Shown here in pieces: positions 1-8,952 of a stretch of DNA of 64,000 bases; position 1 is the stretch's first letter, and each line of letters begins with the position of its first letter. The DNA lies in contig CANQDW010000001.1 in the NCBI GenBank assembly GCA_947593975.1, positions 1-64,000 on the forward strand, given 5' to 3'. A program made the position numbers and the translations under genes. The notes below the pieces were generated by a model. It worked only from the letters and a program-made list of their open reading frames with translations, was not told where the DNA came from and did not search any database. The DNA is from an uncultured Lachnospiraceae bacterium. GTDB taxonomy: Bacteria; Bacillota; Clostridia; Lachnospirales; Lachnospiraceae.

Positions 1-375
1 AATATATTAAATGCAAATGAATCATTTCGCCATTTGGGCAGGGAAGAAGTGGATGTGTTAAATACCTGTGTGGGCGCGAATATAGAAGTAAAACAAGACG
101 AGGAGGCGGTCGATGTGTGTCTGGCAATACAACAATTGCAGGAAGAAGCAGCAGAGAAAGCGTATAAGGAGGGGTATAATAAAGCATATAGGAAAGGATA
201 TAAGCAAGCTTCTAAGAAAACAGCTAAGAAAGTATCTAAAGAAACAAGAATATCTACGCTGTGTGCTAATATTAGAAGCCTTATGGAACAATTAGGCTTA
301 TCAATAGAGCAGGCCATGGATGCGTTAAGTGTCACAGACAGTGACCGAAAGACACTTTTGCAGTTACTTAAATAA
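1..375 (+). CDS. Rpn/PD-(D/E)XK nuclease-family protein, C-terminal part (5' end outside window)
   Basis: The frame is open from the first base and ends at the TAA at 373-375, so only about 124 C-terminal residues are present. The visible part has a lysine- and tyrosine-rich stretch with a repeated AYKEGY/AYRKGY pattern. It ends in a short helical tail (LGLSIEQAMDALSVTDSDR) that closely resembles the tail of the complete Rpn-type protein at 48396-49379 (LKLSAEEAICAIGVPDEDR). Proteins of this family (recombination-promoting nuclease / putative transposase) carry the nuclease core in the N-terminal half, which is not in this window. The assignment therefore rests on tail similarity and composition only. 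A TTG at 34 could serve as an internal start, but the open frame upstream argues for a truncated view of a longer gene. Confidence 0.55.
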   Translation, partial: NILNANESFRHLGREEVDVLNTCVGANIEVKQDEEAVDVCLAIQQLQEEAAEKAYKEGYNKAYRKGYKQASKKTAKKVSKETRISTLCANIRSLMEQLGLSIEQAMDALSVTDSDRKTLLQLLK

Positions 376-421
376 TATTTGAAAAGCGTTTATAAATACA
401 TAAGTAACTCTCTGCTTATCC

Positions 422-450
422 TTGACATCTGTCACACTCTAATTTATTAT
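422..450 (+). promoter_or_regulatory. sigma-A-type promoter of the MATE gene
   Basis: TTGACA at 422-427 and TATTAT at 445-450 are separated by 17 bases, a near-consensus vegetative promoter placed 36 bases before the MATE start codon. Confidence 0.7.
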
Positions 451-486
451 TTATAAATACATCATAACAGAAAGAAGACATGTAAA

Positions 487-1827
487 ATGAAACGCTCAAA
501 TATGGATATGCTGCACGGAGGCATTGCCGGCAAACTGCTTTTATTTGCTCTTCCGCTTGCCGCTACCGGTATGCTGCAACAATTATTTAATGCCGCAGAC
601 GTAGCGGTTGTGGGACGGTTTGCGGGCAAAAATGCAATGGCTGCCGTAGGCAGCAACAGCCCGGTCATAGGATTGCTTGTCAACGGATTTGTCGGCATTT
701 CACTTGGCGCCAATGTTGTCATATCCAGATTCACCGGACAGGATAACAAAGAGGGAATCTCAAAAACCGTACATACTTCTGTTCTTTTTTCTGTCCTTGG
801 CGGCCTGTTCATTACATTGCTTGGCGAACTGGTTGCTCCATTTATCCTGAGTCTCCTTTCAGTGCCTGAAGAAGTATTTCCGATGGCTCTGGCGTATCTG
901 CGCATATATCTTCTCGGACTTCCGGTAATCTTTCTGTACAATTTTGAGTCGGCAATCTTCCGAAGTCAGGGCGATACACGTACACCGCTTATATGCCTTG
1001 TAATATCAGGCGCGATCAATGTGATACTGAATCTGTTTTTCGTATGTATAGTGGGAATGACGGCGGACGGCGTAGCTCTTGCGACGGTAATCTCCAATGC
1101 TGTCAGCGCGCTGCTGCTGTTCACTCTGTTGTGCCGCAGAAACGATTACATAAAAATTACGGTTTCTAAAATAAGGATTCATTCAAACGTTCTTAAATCA
1201 ATGATAAAAATCGGACTGCCCGCAGGACTTCAAGGCATGGTATTTTCCCTGTCCAATCTGTGTATACAGTCGGCGGTAAACAGCCTTGGCGCGGATGTAA
1301 TGGCAGCTTCTTCAGCCGCTTTCAATATAGAGATCCTTGCTTATTATGTGATCAATTCTTTCGGACAGGCATGTACAACTTTTGTCGGTCAGAATTACGG
1401 CGCGGAAAATATCAGCCGCTGCCGAAAAGTTGCGCGTATAAGCCTGATAATGGATATCGGGATAACCGCGGCCGCATCGCTTATCATGCTGGCTTTCGGA
1501 ACCAGTCTCCTTGGACTATTTAACAGCGATCCTGCTATAGCTTCTATAGGAATAGTCAGGCTCAGGTTCATTCTTGCAGCCGAAGTGGTAAATGCGGTTA
1601 TGGAAGTTATGTCCGGAGCAATGAGAGGTTACGGATATTCAGTAGTTCCTGCAGTAATCACCTTTATAGGTGTATGCGGGGTCCGCATCGTATGGGTTTA
1701 CAGTATATTTAAAGTCTCGCAGACATTCTTCACTCTTATGATGGTATATCCCGTAAGCTGGATAATAACTGCTGCCGCGCTTACAATCGCCTATATGCGG
1801 TTTATGCGCAGGTTTCTGCCGACATGA
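487..1827 (+). CDS. MATE family efflux transporter
   Basis: The 446-residue integral membrane protein has the usual MATE length and about twelve hydrophobic segments. MATE proteins export drugs or metabolites using a Na+ or H+ gradient. The N-terminal region has the family-typical sequence around ALPLAATGMLQQLFNAADV and the AAVGSNSPVIGLL segment, and a second half-repeat begins near residue 230 (IGLPAGLQGMVFSLSNL), matching the two six-helix bundles. The substrate cannot be read from sequence. The ribosome site upstream (AGAAAGAAG) is weak, while the promoter at 422-450 is strong. The last 26 bases overlap the 3' end of the convergent DUF1934 gene. Confidence 0.93.
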   Translation: MKRSNMDMLHGGIAGKLLLFALPLAATGMLQQLFNAADVAVVGRFAGKNAMAAVGSNSPVIGLLVNGFVGISLGANVVISRFTGQDNKEGISKTVHTSVLFSVLGGLFITLLGELVAPFILSLLSVPEEVFPMALAYLRIYLLGLPVIFLYNFESAIFRSQGDTRTPLICLVISGAINVILNLFFVCIVGMTADGVALATVISNAVSALLLFTLLCRRNDYIKITVSKIRIHSNVLKSMIKIGLPAGLQGMVFSLSNLCIQSAVNSLGADVMAASSAAFNIEILAYYVINSFGQACTTFVGQNYGAENISRCRKVARISLIMDIGITAAASLIMLAFGTSLLGLFNSDPAIASIGIVRLRFILAAEVVNAVMEVMSGAMRGYGYSVVPAVITFIGVCGVRIVWVYSIFKVSQTFFTLMMVYPVSWIITAAALTIAYMRFMRRFLPT

Positions 1828-2230
1828 TCCGTATGTCCACGCAGCAGTCTGACAGATACATATAATTAACGTCCAGAGTATATTCTATATGTATCTCTAT
1901 CATATCCTTACTTTCATTTATACTGAGCTTTGACGTCGTCGTGCCCATAAGCATCCGCCCGTAAGGCATGTCATATGCTGCAAGACAGTTTTTGCCCTGT
2001 TCAAACAGCATATGCACTCTTCCCTCGTCGCCGTCTCTTCTTACTTCGATACAATTATCGCTATATATTATCATGCACTTGGATACATTATCAAATACAT
2101 CCACCTGTTCATATTTTACATATGTTTTTCCGTCCCTGCGATAGAACCGCCCTTTTGATACAACTTCAACAGGCTGCTCCTTATCATCGTTATGCAGGCC
2201 GTTTATTGATACTATTACATCCTTGTTCAT
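1802..2230 (-). CDS. DUF1934 (YwiB-like) beta-barrel protein
   Basis: The small soluble protein of 142 residues has alternating hydrophobic strands and the pattern of DUF1934/YwiB, a lipocalin-like small barrel of unknown function (MNKDVIVSINGLHND; SKLSINESKDMIEIHIEYTL). The ATG at 2230 is chosen because GAAAGGT lies 6-7 bases upstream. A TTG at 2248 would overlap the murI stop and has no ribosome site. It is the last gene of the spoIIR-ddl-murI operon, with only a few bases between the murI stop and its ribosome site. Its 3' end overlaps the MATE gene by 26 bases on the opposite strand. No catalytic residues are recognisable. Confidence 0.8.
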   Translation of the reverse strand: MNKDVIVSINGLHNDDKEQPVEVVSKGRFYRRDGKTYVKYEQVDVFDNVSKCMIIYSDNCIEVRRDGDEGRVHMLFEQGKNCLAAYDMPYGRMLMGTTTSKLSINESKDMIEIHIEYTLDVNYMYLSDCCVDIRIMSAETCA

Positions 2231-2244
2231 TGCGATACCTTTCA

Positions 2245-3051
2245 TCAATTATATTGTTCCATATTCACACATTCTACCGGGCCTATCTCACATGGAAGTA
2301 TTGTCCCTGCGAAATTGCGGAATCTCTCCACGCTGTCGCTTACATAAAAATGATGCTCCGCCTTGTTTGCATGCGCGCGGATATCTTCTCCTGCAAGTAT
2401 CCTTTCAAGTTCCTTCGCGGTCTCATACGCGGGGCTTACGAGCGTAACCTTATCGCCGACAACTTTCTGTATCGTGCGCCGTATAAGCGGATAATGGGTG
2501 CATCCGAGCACAAGCGTATCTATATCATAAGACATTATATCGTACAGATATCTGTCCGCGATCTCATATGTAACGGAATCATACTGCCAGCCCTCTTCCA
2601 CAAGCGGCACAAACAGAGGACACGCCTTTGAAAACACCTGTATATCCGGATCGATGGATTTGATCACCTTCGGATATGTATTGCTCTTTATCGTACCTTC
2701 CGTTGCGATAACCCCTATCCGTTTGTTTATGGTCGTATCGGCTGCCGCCTTCGCTCCCGGTTCAATAACTCCGATAACCGGTATGTCCGTTTCTTTCGCG
2801 ATCGTATCCAGCGCAAATGCGCTCGCGGTATTACACGCAACAACTATTGCTTTTACGTTCTTTGTCATAAGAAACTTCATGATCTGTCTCGAAAAGGATA
2901 TTATCGTATCCCTGGATTTGCTTCCGTACGGAACCCGCGCGGTATCTCCGAAATATACCGTACTTTCGTCCGGGAGCTGTCTCATGATCTCCCGGGCTAC
3001 GGTAAGCCCTCCGATACCCGAATCAAATATTCCTATCGGTGAATTATTCAT
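2245..3051 (-). CDS. murI: glutamate racemase
   Basis: MurI interconverts L- and D-glutamate and so supplies D-Glu for peptidoglycan. The 268-residue length is normal. Visible motifs are the N-terminal IGIFDSGIGGLTVAREI, the first catalytic cysteine in AIVVACNTASA and the second in LVLGCTHYPLI, with the family-typical YFGDTARVPYG. An AAGAGGT ribosome site precedes the ATG. It lies 30 bases downstream of ddl, so D-Glu and D-Ala-D-Ala supply are transcribed together, in one operon with the sporulation signal gene spoIIR. Confidence 0.97.
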   Translation of the reverse strand: MNNSPIGIFDSGIGGLTVAREIMRQLPDESTVYFGDTARVPYGSKSRDTIISFSRQIMKFLMTKNVKAIVVACNTASAFALDTIAKETDIPVIGVIEPGAKAAADTTINKRIGVIATEGTIKSNTYPKVIKSIDPDIQVFSKACPLFVPLVEEGWQYDSVTYEIADRYLYDIMSYDIDTLVLGCTHYPLIRRTIQKVVGDKVTLVSPAYETAKELERILAGEDIRAHANKAEHHFYVSDSVERFRNFAGTILPCEIGPVECVNMEQYN

Positions 3052-3081
3052 ACAAACCTCTTTTCTGCAATACCGTAATAA

Positions 3082-4140
3082 CTACATGCGGCATTTTGCC
3101 GAATCTATAAGTTTAGTTATCAGCTGCATCTTATCTATTCCCTTTGCCTCCCACAACATAGGATACATGCTTATCTCGGTAAATCCGGGCATAGTATTGA
3201 TCTCATTAAACACTACTTCGCCGCTTCCGTTCTCAACAAAGAAATCAACTCTTGAGAGTCCTGCTCCGTCAATCGCGTTAAATATGCTTACCGAATCTTT
3301 CCTTATCTCTTCCACTGTACTTTCCGCAAGATCGGGGTTGATCACCGTTTTTGATTCGGAGTTATTATATTTGGCGTCATAGTCATAAAACTCCGCCGCT
3401 GCAATAATCTCTCCTACGCCTGACGCCTTAACCCCGCTCTCATCCTGCAGTATCGCGCATTCTATCTCCCTTCCGCATATCATTTCCTCGACAAGTATGC
3501 GGACGTCGTATAATGCCGCCTCTTTAATCGCGGCGCATAATCCGTCTCTGTCGGAAGCCTTTGACACCCCTCTTGAAGAACCTGTGTTAGAAGGCTTTAC
3601 GAATACGGGATATCCAAGTTTTGCCTCAACCTTAGCGGCGGCTTTGTCCATATCAGCAAGTTCTTCTTTCATTATCGGTACATAATCCGCCTGCCGTATC
3701 CCCAGTGATTCTACAATCTTTTTAGTGGACAGTTTATCCATTGCCGCCGAAGACGCAAGCACTCCGCAGCCTACATAAGGTATGCCAGCCATTTCAAGGA
3801 TTCCCTGGATCGTTCCGTCTTCGCCATACAAACCGTGCAGTACCGGAAATACTGCGTCCACATGTTTTATGTAACTTTTTTTTCCGTCATTTATAAGTAT
3901 CCCCCTGCTGCACTTATCCGGAAGCAGCACTGCGGCAGTATCTTTATCCCTCCATGTTCCGTCTGTTATCTCTGATACATCGTCAACCAAAAGCCATTTT
4001 CCCTCTTTTGTGATTCCGATCATGATGACATCATACAATTTTCTGTCTATATTATTTATCACGGTAGTTCCTGATATACAGGAAATCTCATGCTCTGAAG
4101 ATTCTCCTCCAAATATAACGCATACAACTTTTTTATTCAA
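3082..4140 (-). CDS. ddl: D-alanine--D-alanine ligase
   Basis: This ATP-grasp ligase makes the D-Ala-D-Ala dipeptide of peptidoglycan. The N-terminus VVCVIFGGESSEHEIS, the PVLHGLYGEDGTIQG motif, the central KPSNTGSSRGVSKA loop, the YDYDAKY segment of the omega loop and the metal-binding end (FNEINTMPGFT) are all present. The omega-loop tyrosine is the usual one for D-Ala-D-Ala rather than D-lactate ligases. The start is set to the TTG at 4140: GGAGGGG lies about 5 bases ahead of it, whereas an in-frame TTG 18 bases upstream would place that ribosome site inside the coding region. This gives 352 residues. It sits 31 bases after spoIIR. Confidence 0.95.
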   Translation of the reverse strand: MNKKVVCVIFGGESSEHEISCISGTTVINNIDRKLYDVIMIGITKEGKWLLVDDVSEITDGTWRDKDTAAVLLPDKCSRGILINDGKKSYIKHVDAVFPVLHGLYGEDGTIQGILEMAGIPYVGCGVLASSAAMDKLSTKKIVESLGIRQADYVPIMKEELADMDKAAAKVEAKLGYPVFVKPSNTGSSRGVSKASDRDGLCAAIKEAALYDVRILVEEMICGREIECAILQDESGVKASGVGEIIAAAEFYDYDAKYNNSESKTVINPDLAESTVEEIRKDSVSIFNAIDGAGLSRVDFFVENGSGEVVFNEINTMPGFTEISMYPMLWEAKGIDKMQLITKLIDSAKCRM

Positions 4141-4171
4141 AAAATCCCCTCCTGTCAAATATTATGTCATT

Positions 4172-4765
4172 TTACCACATATCTTGTATCCATTCAACAA
4201 TACGCAGCCTAAATTTAATATTTTCATCGCCGCAAGGCTCGTTTTTGCTTTGTATATCACTCCCTTCCATTACCTGATACGCCTCGTCTGCCATGCACAG
4301 CGACGGGAAAAGCACGCACCACCAGTTTTTCCCCTCCGCTTTTCCTATACATAACCTGAACGCGTCATATTCGCCCTCGGGAAATATGTAATTTCCATAA
4401 ATCTTTACCGGAAACCAGCTCTTTCCGACGCTGCCTTTTATTTCATATGAATATCCTTCGTTTAGTATAACCTGCTCGGCTTTTTTCGTGTATCTGTCAA
4501 TATTATTTTCTACATATCTCTGCGCCTCTTCCTTGGAATCTATCCCCTGCTTTTTCATATCATCCGCAACGGCGGCCGCAACCGAATCCCGCACGGTCAG
4601 TTTCAATTTCTGGTCTTCTTCGGTATCGCTGTTCGCGATTATATGGAACCTGAGCACGGAATCCGCTATACCGCTGTCAAGCGCAACTAAAGTATTATTT
4701 TTTGTTCCGGCAATGCATGCAATGGCAATCACTGCTGCTGCGATCGTTATAAATATTTTTTTCAT
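4172..4765 (-). CDS. spoIIR: stage II sporulation protein R
   Basis: SpoIIR is the forespore-made secreted signal that triggers the SpoIIGA protease to activate sigma-E in the mother cell. The 197-residue protein starts with a hydrophobic signal segment (KKIFITIAAAVIAIACIAG). It then has the diagnostic LRFHIIANSDTEEDQKLKL block and the conserved NWWCVLFPSLC segment. It is the first gene of the operon with ddl, murI and the DUF1934 gene. GGGAG precedes the ATG at 4765. A clear sigma-F promoter could not be picked out by eye in the 140 bases shared with ispE. Its presence is good evidence for a sporulating lineage. Confidence 0.95.
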   Translation of the reverse strand: MKKIFITIAAAVIAIACIAGTKNNTLVALDSGIADSVLRFHIIANSDTEEDQKLKLTVRDSVAAAVADDMKKQGIDSKEEAQRYVENNIDRYTKKAEQVILNEGYSYEIKGSVGKSWFPVKIYGNYIFPEGEYDAFRLCIGKAEGKNWWCVLFPSLCMADEAYQVMEGSDIQSKNEPCGDENIKFRLRIVEWIQDMW

Positions 4766-4852
4766 TCTGTCAATCTCCCTGATATATTATTCTGATATCT
4801 TAATTGTTGACAGAATTTTTCCTTATATACATCCGATATTTACAGCCGCAGA

Positions 4853-4881
4853 TTGAACCTTGCCCGGATATATGGTAAAAT
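4853..4881 (+). promoter_or_regulatory. promoter of ispE
   Basis: TTGAAC (4853-4858) and TAAAAT (4876-4881) are 17 bases apart, with the AAGGAGGT ribosome site and ATG starting 27 bases downstream of the -10. Confidence 0.6.
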
Positions 4882-4907
4882 AGCGGTATTTCCAAGGAGG
4901 TCGTAAA

Positions 4908-5768
4908 ATGAATTATACAATTAAAGCCCCGGCAAAGATAAACATAGGCCTTGACGTCATCCGAAAAAGAGAAGACGGCTATCATGACCTGAAAATGATC
5001 ATGCAGACAATAAACCTTTTTGACATACTTACATTTGAGATCGCAAACGGCGATAAACATACGCTTACGTGTCCGCAAAGCACGGTTCCCCTTGACGAAA
5101 ACAACCTTATCCTAAAAGCCGCAAATATGCTTACGGAAGAATTTAATATAACCGAAACCCTGAATATATCCCTCGAGAAAAATATACCCGTTGCCGCCGG
5201 AATGGCAGGCGGAAGCGCAGACGCCGCAGCCGCGCTTATTGCGTTAAACGATATATTTGAGCTTAACCTCGGCATGAACGACCTTATGAAACGCGGCGTA
5301 CAGCTTGGCGCGGACATACCGTACTGCATTATGAAGGGCACTGCCCTGTCAGAAGGCATCGGCGACATACTTACACCGCTGCCCGCATTTGAGGACGTTA
5401 TACTTCTTATCGCAAAACCGCCCGCGGACGTATCGACCGCATATGTTTATAAAAACCTTCGGCTTACGCAGGATACCGTACATCCGGACATAGATGCGAC
5501 AATCGCGGCGATGAATGATAAAAACCTGCCCCTTATGGGTTCTCTCTGCGCTAATATACTTGAAACCGTGACCATACCCGCATATCCTGTGATAAACACA
5601 ATAAAAGAGACGATGCTTTCCTGCGGCGCGTATGTTTCCCTTATGAGCGGAAGCGGTCCTACGGTATTCGGCATATTTGAAAATGAATCTGAGGCGTATG
5701 CCGCAAAAGAAAAATGCCTTGCAATACAAAAGGGCATGTTTGCCGCGGTCACATCCACATATAACTAA
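4908..5768 (+). CDS. ispE: 4-(cytidine 5'-diphospho)-2-C-methyl-D-erythritol kinase
   Basis: IspE is the GHMP-family kinase of the MEP isoprenoid pathway and phosphorylates CDP-methylerythritol. The 286 residues begin APAKINIGLDVIRKREDGYHDL (typical opening). The GHMP ATP loop is PVAAGMAGGSADAAAALIAL and the third motif is SLMSGSGPTVFGIF. A strong AAGGAGGT ribosome site sits 8 bases before ATG. It is transcribed away from spoIIR and its 3' end overlaps spmB by 4 bases on the opposite strand. Confidence 0.96.
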   Translation: MNYTIKAPAKINIGLDVIRKREDGYHDLKMIMQTINLFDILTFEIANGDKHTLTCPQSTVPLDENNLILKAANMLTEEFNITETLNISLEKNIPVAAGMAGGSADAAAALIALNDIFELNLGMNDLMKRGVQLGADIPYCIMKGTALSEGIGDILTPLPAFEDVILLIAKPPADVSTAYVYKNLRLTQDTVHPDIDATIAAMNDKNLPLMGSLCANILETVTIPAYPVINTIKETMLSCGAYVSLMSGSGPTVFGIFENESEAYAAKEKCLAIQKGMFAAVTSTYN

Positions 5769-6280
5769 ACAACGGCCATAGCTGCGGCTATACCCGCCGC
5801 CGTTGCGAATAACGCGCCTATAAGCGTGTATCTCGTCTTTGTAACTTTTACCGTGACGAAATATATGCTCATTGTATAAAATATCGTCTCGGAACAGCTC
5901 ATTATTACCGAAGCAAGCGTCCCAAGGTAGCTGTCCGGGCCCATCTGTTTATATATGTCTATGAGGAGGCCCACTGCTGCCGAGGAAGAAAACATTTTTA
6001 CTGCCACAAGAGGCAAAAGCTCCGACGGAAATCCCGTAACCCTGCTTACAGGCTTCATAAGCGACGCAAGATAATCAAGGCTTCCGGATACTCTCAGTAT
6101 CCCCACCATAACCATAAGCCCGATGAGCGTGGGAAGTATTTTATATACCGTCTTAAACCCGTCCGCTGCGCCTTCTATGAACACGTCAAATATATTTATT
6201 TTATTTAACAGCCCGTAACCCGCGATAATGATAAATACAAACGGTATTATGCCGTCTGACAGATAATACAAAAAATTCAT
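5765..6280 (-). CDS. spmB: spore maturation protein B
   Basis: The 171-residue membrane protein has four or five hydrophobic segments and belongs to the nucleoside-recognition (Gate) domain family. SpmB acts with SpmA in spore core dehydration. Family-typical stretches are YKILPTLIGLMVMVGILRVSG and the C-terminal MSCSETIFYTMSIYF. It overlaps the spmA stop by 4 bases, so the two are translationally coupled as in other spore formers. The start at 6280 is set by that overlap. Confidence 0.93.
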   Translation of the reverse strand: MNFLYYLSDGIIPFVFIIIAGYGLLNKINIFDVFIEGAADGFKTVYKILPTLIGLMVMVGILRVSGSLDYLASLMKPVSRVTGFPSELLPLVAVKMFSSSAAVGLLIDIYKQMGPDSYLGTLASVIMSCSETIFYTMSIYFVTVKVTKTRYTLIGALFATAAGIAAAMAVV

Positions 6281-6894
6281 TTTTCATCCTTTTTTCCACA
6301 CGAAGCTTTCTTTCGCATCTTTGCAAATTTCCTTGCCGCGACAGAAAATATAACCCCGCAAAGAGTAGATACGGCAGTCGCGATAAGACCCATACCGATA
6401 ATGCCCGCCGGCGATACCGAACCGTACTGCGTCCTGTATGCGATTATATTTACGGGTATAAGCTGAAGCGACGATATGTTGACTATAAGGAATGTACACA
6501 TATCGGTACTGGCTATGCTGCTTTGGTTATTCAGTTCCTTAAGCTCCTTCATCGCTTTAAGTCCCGCCGGCGTCGCCGCCCAGCCAAGTCCAAGCATATT
6601 GCTTATCATGTTCGACGCTATGTATTCATTGGCCTTATGCCCTTTAGGTATATCGGGGAACAAAAATCGCAGGACCGGACCCATGCCTCTCGTGAGAGAA
6701 TCTATTATACCGGCTTTTTTTGCTATATTCATAAGCCCCGTCCAAAGCGACATGACCCCAAGCATCGTTATGCCAAGCGATACAGCTTCCCTTGACGAAT
6801 CTATAACCGCCGTGCTTACATCTCCGATACGTCCGTTAAACGCAGCTATGCATATTCCAAGGATGATCAGAAAGCCCCATATTTTGTTAAGCAT
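6277..6894 (-). CDS. spmA: spore maturation protein A
   Basis: The 205-residue membrane partner of SpmB, also a Gate-domain protein, shows typical sequence LGVMSLWTGLMNIAKKAGI and SNMLGLGWAATPAGLKAM. It has about five hydrophobic segments and a lysine-rich cytoplasmic tail. It is the first gene of the two-gene spmAB operon and is divergent from abrB across 141 bases. Expression during sporulation is expected from the family but no sporulation promoter was identified here. Confidence 0.94.
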   Translation of the reverse strand: MLNKIWGFLIILGICIAAFNGRIGDVSTAVIDSSREAVSLGITMLGVMSLWTGLMNIAKKAGIIDSLTRGMGPVLRFLFPDIPKGHKANEYIASNMISNMLGLGWAATPAGLKAMKELKELNNQSSIASTDMCTFLIVNISSLQLIPVNIIAYRTQYGSVSPAGIIGMGLIATAVSTLCGVIFSVAARKFAKMRKKASCGKKDEK

Positions 6895-6962
6895 AAATAA
6901 GCCTTTTTTTTAATTTTATGAAATTATTACCATAATATTACAATAACAAATTAATTTATTTA

Positions 6963-6991
6963 TTGACATAATTTTCCATAAATGTTATAAT
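6963..6991 (+). promoter_or_regulatory. consensus promoter of the AbrB-like gene
   Basis: TTGACA (6963-6968), a 17-base spacer and TATAAT (6986-6991): a perfect sigma-A promoter 44 bases before the AbrB-like start. The flanks are very AT-rich. Confidence 0.85.
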
Positions 6992-7035
6992 AACTACACT
7001 AAAACCATTAATTTGCAGATAGGAGGAACATAACT

Positions 7036-7290
7036 ATGAAAACTACCGGTATTGTTAGAAACCTTGACCCGCTTGGCAGAATCGTTATTCCTAAGGAAAT
7101 GAGACGGATTCTCGGTATTGCTGAAAGAGATCCTCTTGAAATCTTGATCGAAGACGATAATATTATTTTAAGAAAATATGAGCCCTGTGATATTTTTACC
7201 GGAGACACCAAAGACCTTATCGACTATCACGGAAAACTCGTCTCCAAAAAATCAATCGAAGAAATGGCGTCTATTGCAGGAATACTTTAG
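7036..7290 (+). CDS. AbrB/SpoVT-type transition-state regulator
   Basis: The 84-residue DNA-binding protein has an N-terminal swapped-hairpin AbrB domain (TGIVRNLDPLGRIVIPKEMR, then LEILIEDDNIILRKY). A short C-terminal multimerisation tail (CDIFTGDTKDLIDYHGKLV) follows. In Bacillus, AbrB represses stationary-phase genes. Placement beside rsmI, with holB and ricT following, matches the Bacillus abrB neighbourhood, so orthology is plausible but not proven. Many clostridial relatives carry cysteine pairs in the tail; here only one Cys is left. AGGAGGA precedes the ATG, and a perfect promoter drives the gene. It is followed by a bidirectional terminator. Confidence 0.9.
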   Translation: MKTTGIVRNLDPLGRIVIPKEMRRILGIAERDPLEILIEDDNIILRKYEPCDIFTGDTKDLIDYHGKLVSKKSIEEMASIAGIL

Positions 7291-7306
7291 ATTTTTGCAT
7301 ATAAAG

Positions 7307-7348
7307 AACCTCCGGGCCGGCGTAAACGATCTGCGCTCCCCGGAGGTT
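7307..7348. terminator. bidirectional terminator between the AbrB-like gene and rsmI
   Basis: AACCTCCGGG (7307-7316) pairs perfectly with CCCGGAGGTT (7339-7348). On the plus strand the stem is followed by TTATTCTTTT, on the minus strand by CTTTATATGC. It serves two convergent genes. Confidence 0.8.
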
Positions 7349-8191
7349 TTATTCTTTTAACAAAGTATTGTATATCTCTCTTTTTGGCACTCCCCTGTCT
7401 TTTGCAACAAGTTTCATGGCTTCTTTCGTACCGATTCCTTCCGATATATACATATCCATATGCTCTTTGACCGAAAGGGCGCCGTATTTTTTACGGTTCA
7501 TATCCTCTATATCTTCTTTCTTAAGTCCCTCTACTACGAGAACATATTCTCCTTTCGGCTCGCATTCCGCATACATATCTATCGCCCGGCTGATTGTCGT
7601 ATATATATTTTCCTCATGCTTTTTTGTCATCTCGCGGCAAATCGTGATCACTCTGTCGCCAAGTTCGGCGCCAAGTTCGCGCAGTGTCGATAAAAGGCGG
7701 TGCGGTGCCTCGTACATGACTATCGTACGCGTTTCCGTCTTTAATTCCTCAATGATCTTCCTGCGTTCTTTTTTTGTCTGCGGCAAAAACGCCTCGAATG
7801 CAAATCTCCTCGTAGACAGCCCCGACATCGTAAGCGCCGTAATACACGCGCATGCTCCCGGCAGCGATACGACCTCTATCCCCGCTCTTACCGCCTGCCT
7901 TACAAGCTCTTCGCCGGGATCTGATACCGCCGGAGTGCCCGCATCCGTAACCAGCGCGATATTTATTCCGCCAAGCATCTTATCCACGAGCTGTTCTGCT
8001 TTCTCTATCCTGTTATGCTCATGGTAGCTTGTAAGCGGCGTATGTATGTCAAAATGGCTCATAAGCTTCATACTGTGCCGCGTATCCTCCGCCGCGATCA
8101 GATCCGCTTCTTTAAGCGTATCGATAACCCTGTATGTAATATCCCGGAGGTTGCCTATCGGCGTTGCGCATATATATAATTTACCAGGCAT
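7349..8191 (-). CDS. rsmI: 16S rRNA (cytidine1402-2'-O)-methyltransferase
   Basis: RsmI uses SAM to methylate the 2'-O of C1402 in the decoding centre. The tetrapyrrole-methylase fold is shown by GKLYICATPIGNLRDITYR, the ALVTDAGTPAVSDPGEELV motif and VSLPGACACITAL. The ATG at 8191 is preferred because AAAGGAG lies 7 bases upstream. An upstream in-frame codon (8218) would add nine residues without a ribosome site. This gives 280 residues. It is the last gene of the operon that begins with the PLP decarboxylase. Confidence 0.96.
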   Translation of the reverse strand: MPGKLYICATPIGNLRDITYRVIDTLKEADLIAAEDTRHSMKLMSHFDIHTPLTSYHEHNRIEKAEQLVDKMLGGINIALVTDAGTPAVSDPGEELVRQAVRAGIEVVSLPGACACITALTMSGLSTRRFAFEAFLPQTKKERRKIIEELKTETRTIVMYEAPHRLLSTLRELGAELGDRVITICREMTKKHEENIYTTISRAIDMYAECEPKGEYVLVVEGLKKEDIEDMNRKKYGALSVKEHMDMYISEGIGTKEAMKLVAKDRGVPKREIYNTLLKE

Positions 8192-8214
8192 AATAATGCT
8201 CCTTTTATAACTTA

Positions 8215-8952
8215 TCAATATCCGTATACAGTACGGATTTCTCCGGTATACTCACCGTCATCGTCATATATTATCACGGGCTTTTCAACCGTAAGCCTGC
8301 GTTTTCCGCCTTTTACCGCCTCGATAAGCACCATTGCCGGCTCCTTATCAACGTACGGATGGACCATTTTAAGTACTTTTGGTTCCATAGAATATCTGAC
8401 GAACAGCTCTATTATGTCAACCAGCCTGAAAGGCCTGTGCACCATATAAAATCTTCCGTTCGGCTTAAGCACCATGCTTCCCTCACGTATCACGTCTTCA
8501 AGTGTACATAGTATCTCATGACGCGCCACGGCTCTTGCGCTGTTCGGATTCAGTATGCCGTGGTTCTCCGTCATGTACGGGGGATTAGAGACAACTACGT
8601 CAAATGACGATCTTCCAAATATGTCCGACGCGCGCTTTATATCTCCGGTAACTATATCGATCTTGTCCTGCTGCCCGTTAAACATCACGCTCCGTCTCGC
8701 CATATCGGCGCTTTTTTCCTGGATCTCAAGCCCGGTAAAATGGCGCCCTTGGGTTTTTGCCTCCAAAAGTATCGGGATGATCCCGCCTCCGCAGCCAAGG
8801 TCCAGCACATTTTCATTTTTCTTAACTTTTGCAAACCCTGAAAGAAGCACTGCGTCCATGCCGAAACAGAACCCCTCGGGGTCCTGTATGATATGGCAGT
8901 TATTCCTTTCAAGATCGTCAAGCCTCTCGCCCTCATGCAGTATATTATTCAT
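8215..8952 (-). CDS. tRNA1(Val) (adenine37-N6)-methyltransferase family protein
   Basis: The SAM-dependent methyltransferase has 245 residues. Motif I is LDLGCGGGIIPILLEAK and the N6-adenine signature is VVSNPPYM. It corresponds to YabB in Bacillus and TrmN6/YfiC in E. coli by motif and gene order. Its ATG overlaps the end of ricT by 8 bases, and rsmI follows after 23 bases, so the three are one transcription unit. Substrate identity (tRNA A37) is inferred from the family. Confidence 0.88.
   Translation of the reverse strand: MNNILHEGERLDDLERNNCHIIQDPEGFCFGMDAVLLSGFAKVKKNENVLDLGCGGGIIPILLEAKTQGRHFTGLEIQEKSADMARRSVMFNGQQDKIDIVTGDIKRASDIFGRSSFDVVVSNPPYMTENHGILNPNSARAVARHEILCTLEDVIREGSMVLKPNGRFYMVHRPFRLVDIIELFVRYSMEPKVLKMVHPYVDKEPAMVLIEAVKGGKRRLTVEKPVIIYDDDGEYTGEIRTVYGY

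Noticed and set aside
4766..4907. Sigma-F promoter for spoIIR
   Set aside because: Expected from the family, but no clear match could be chosen by eye among AT-rich sequence.
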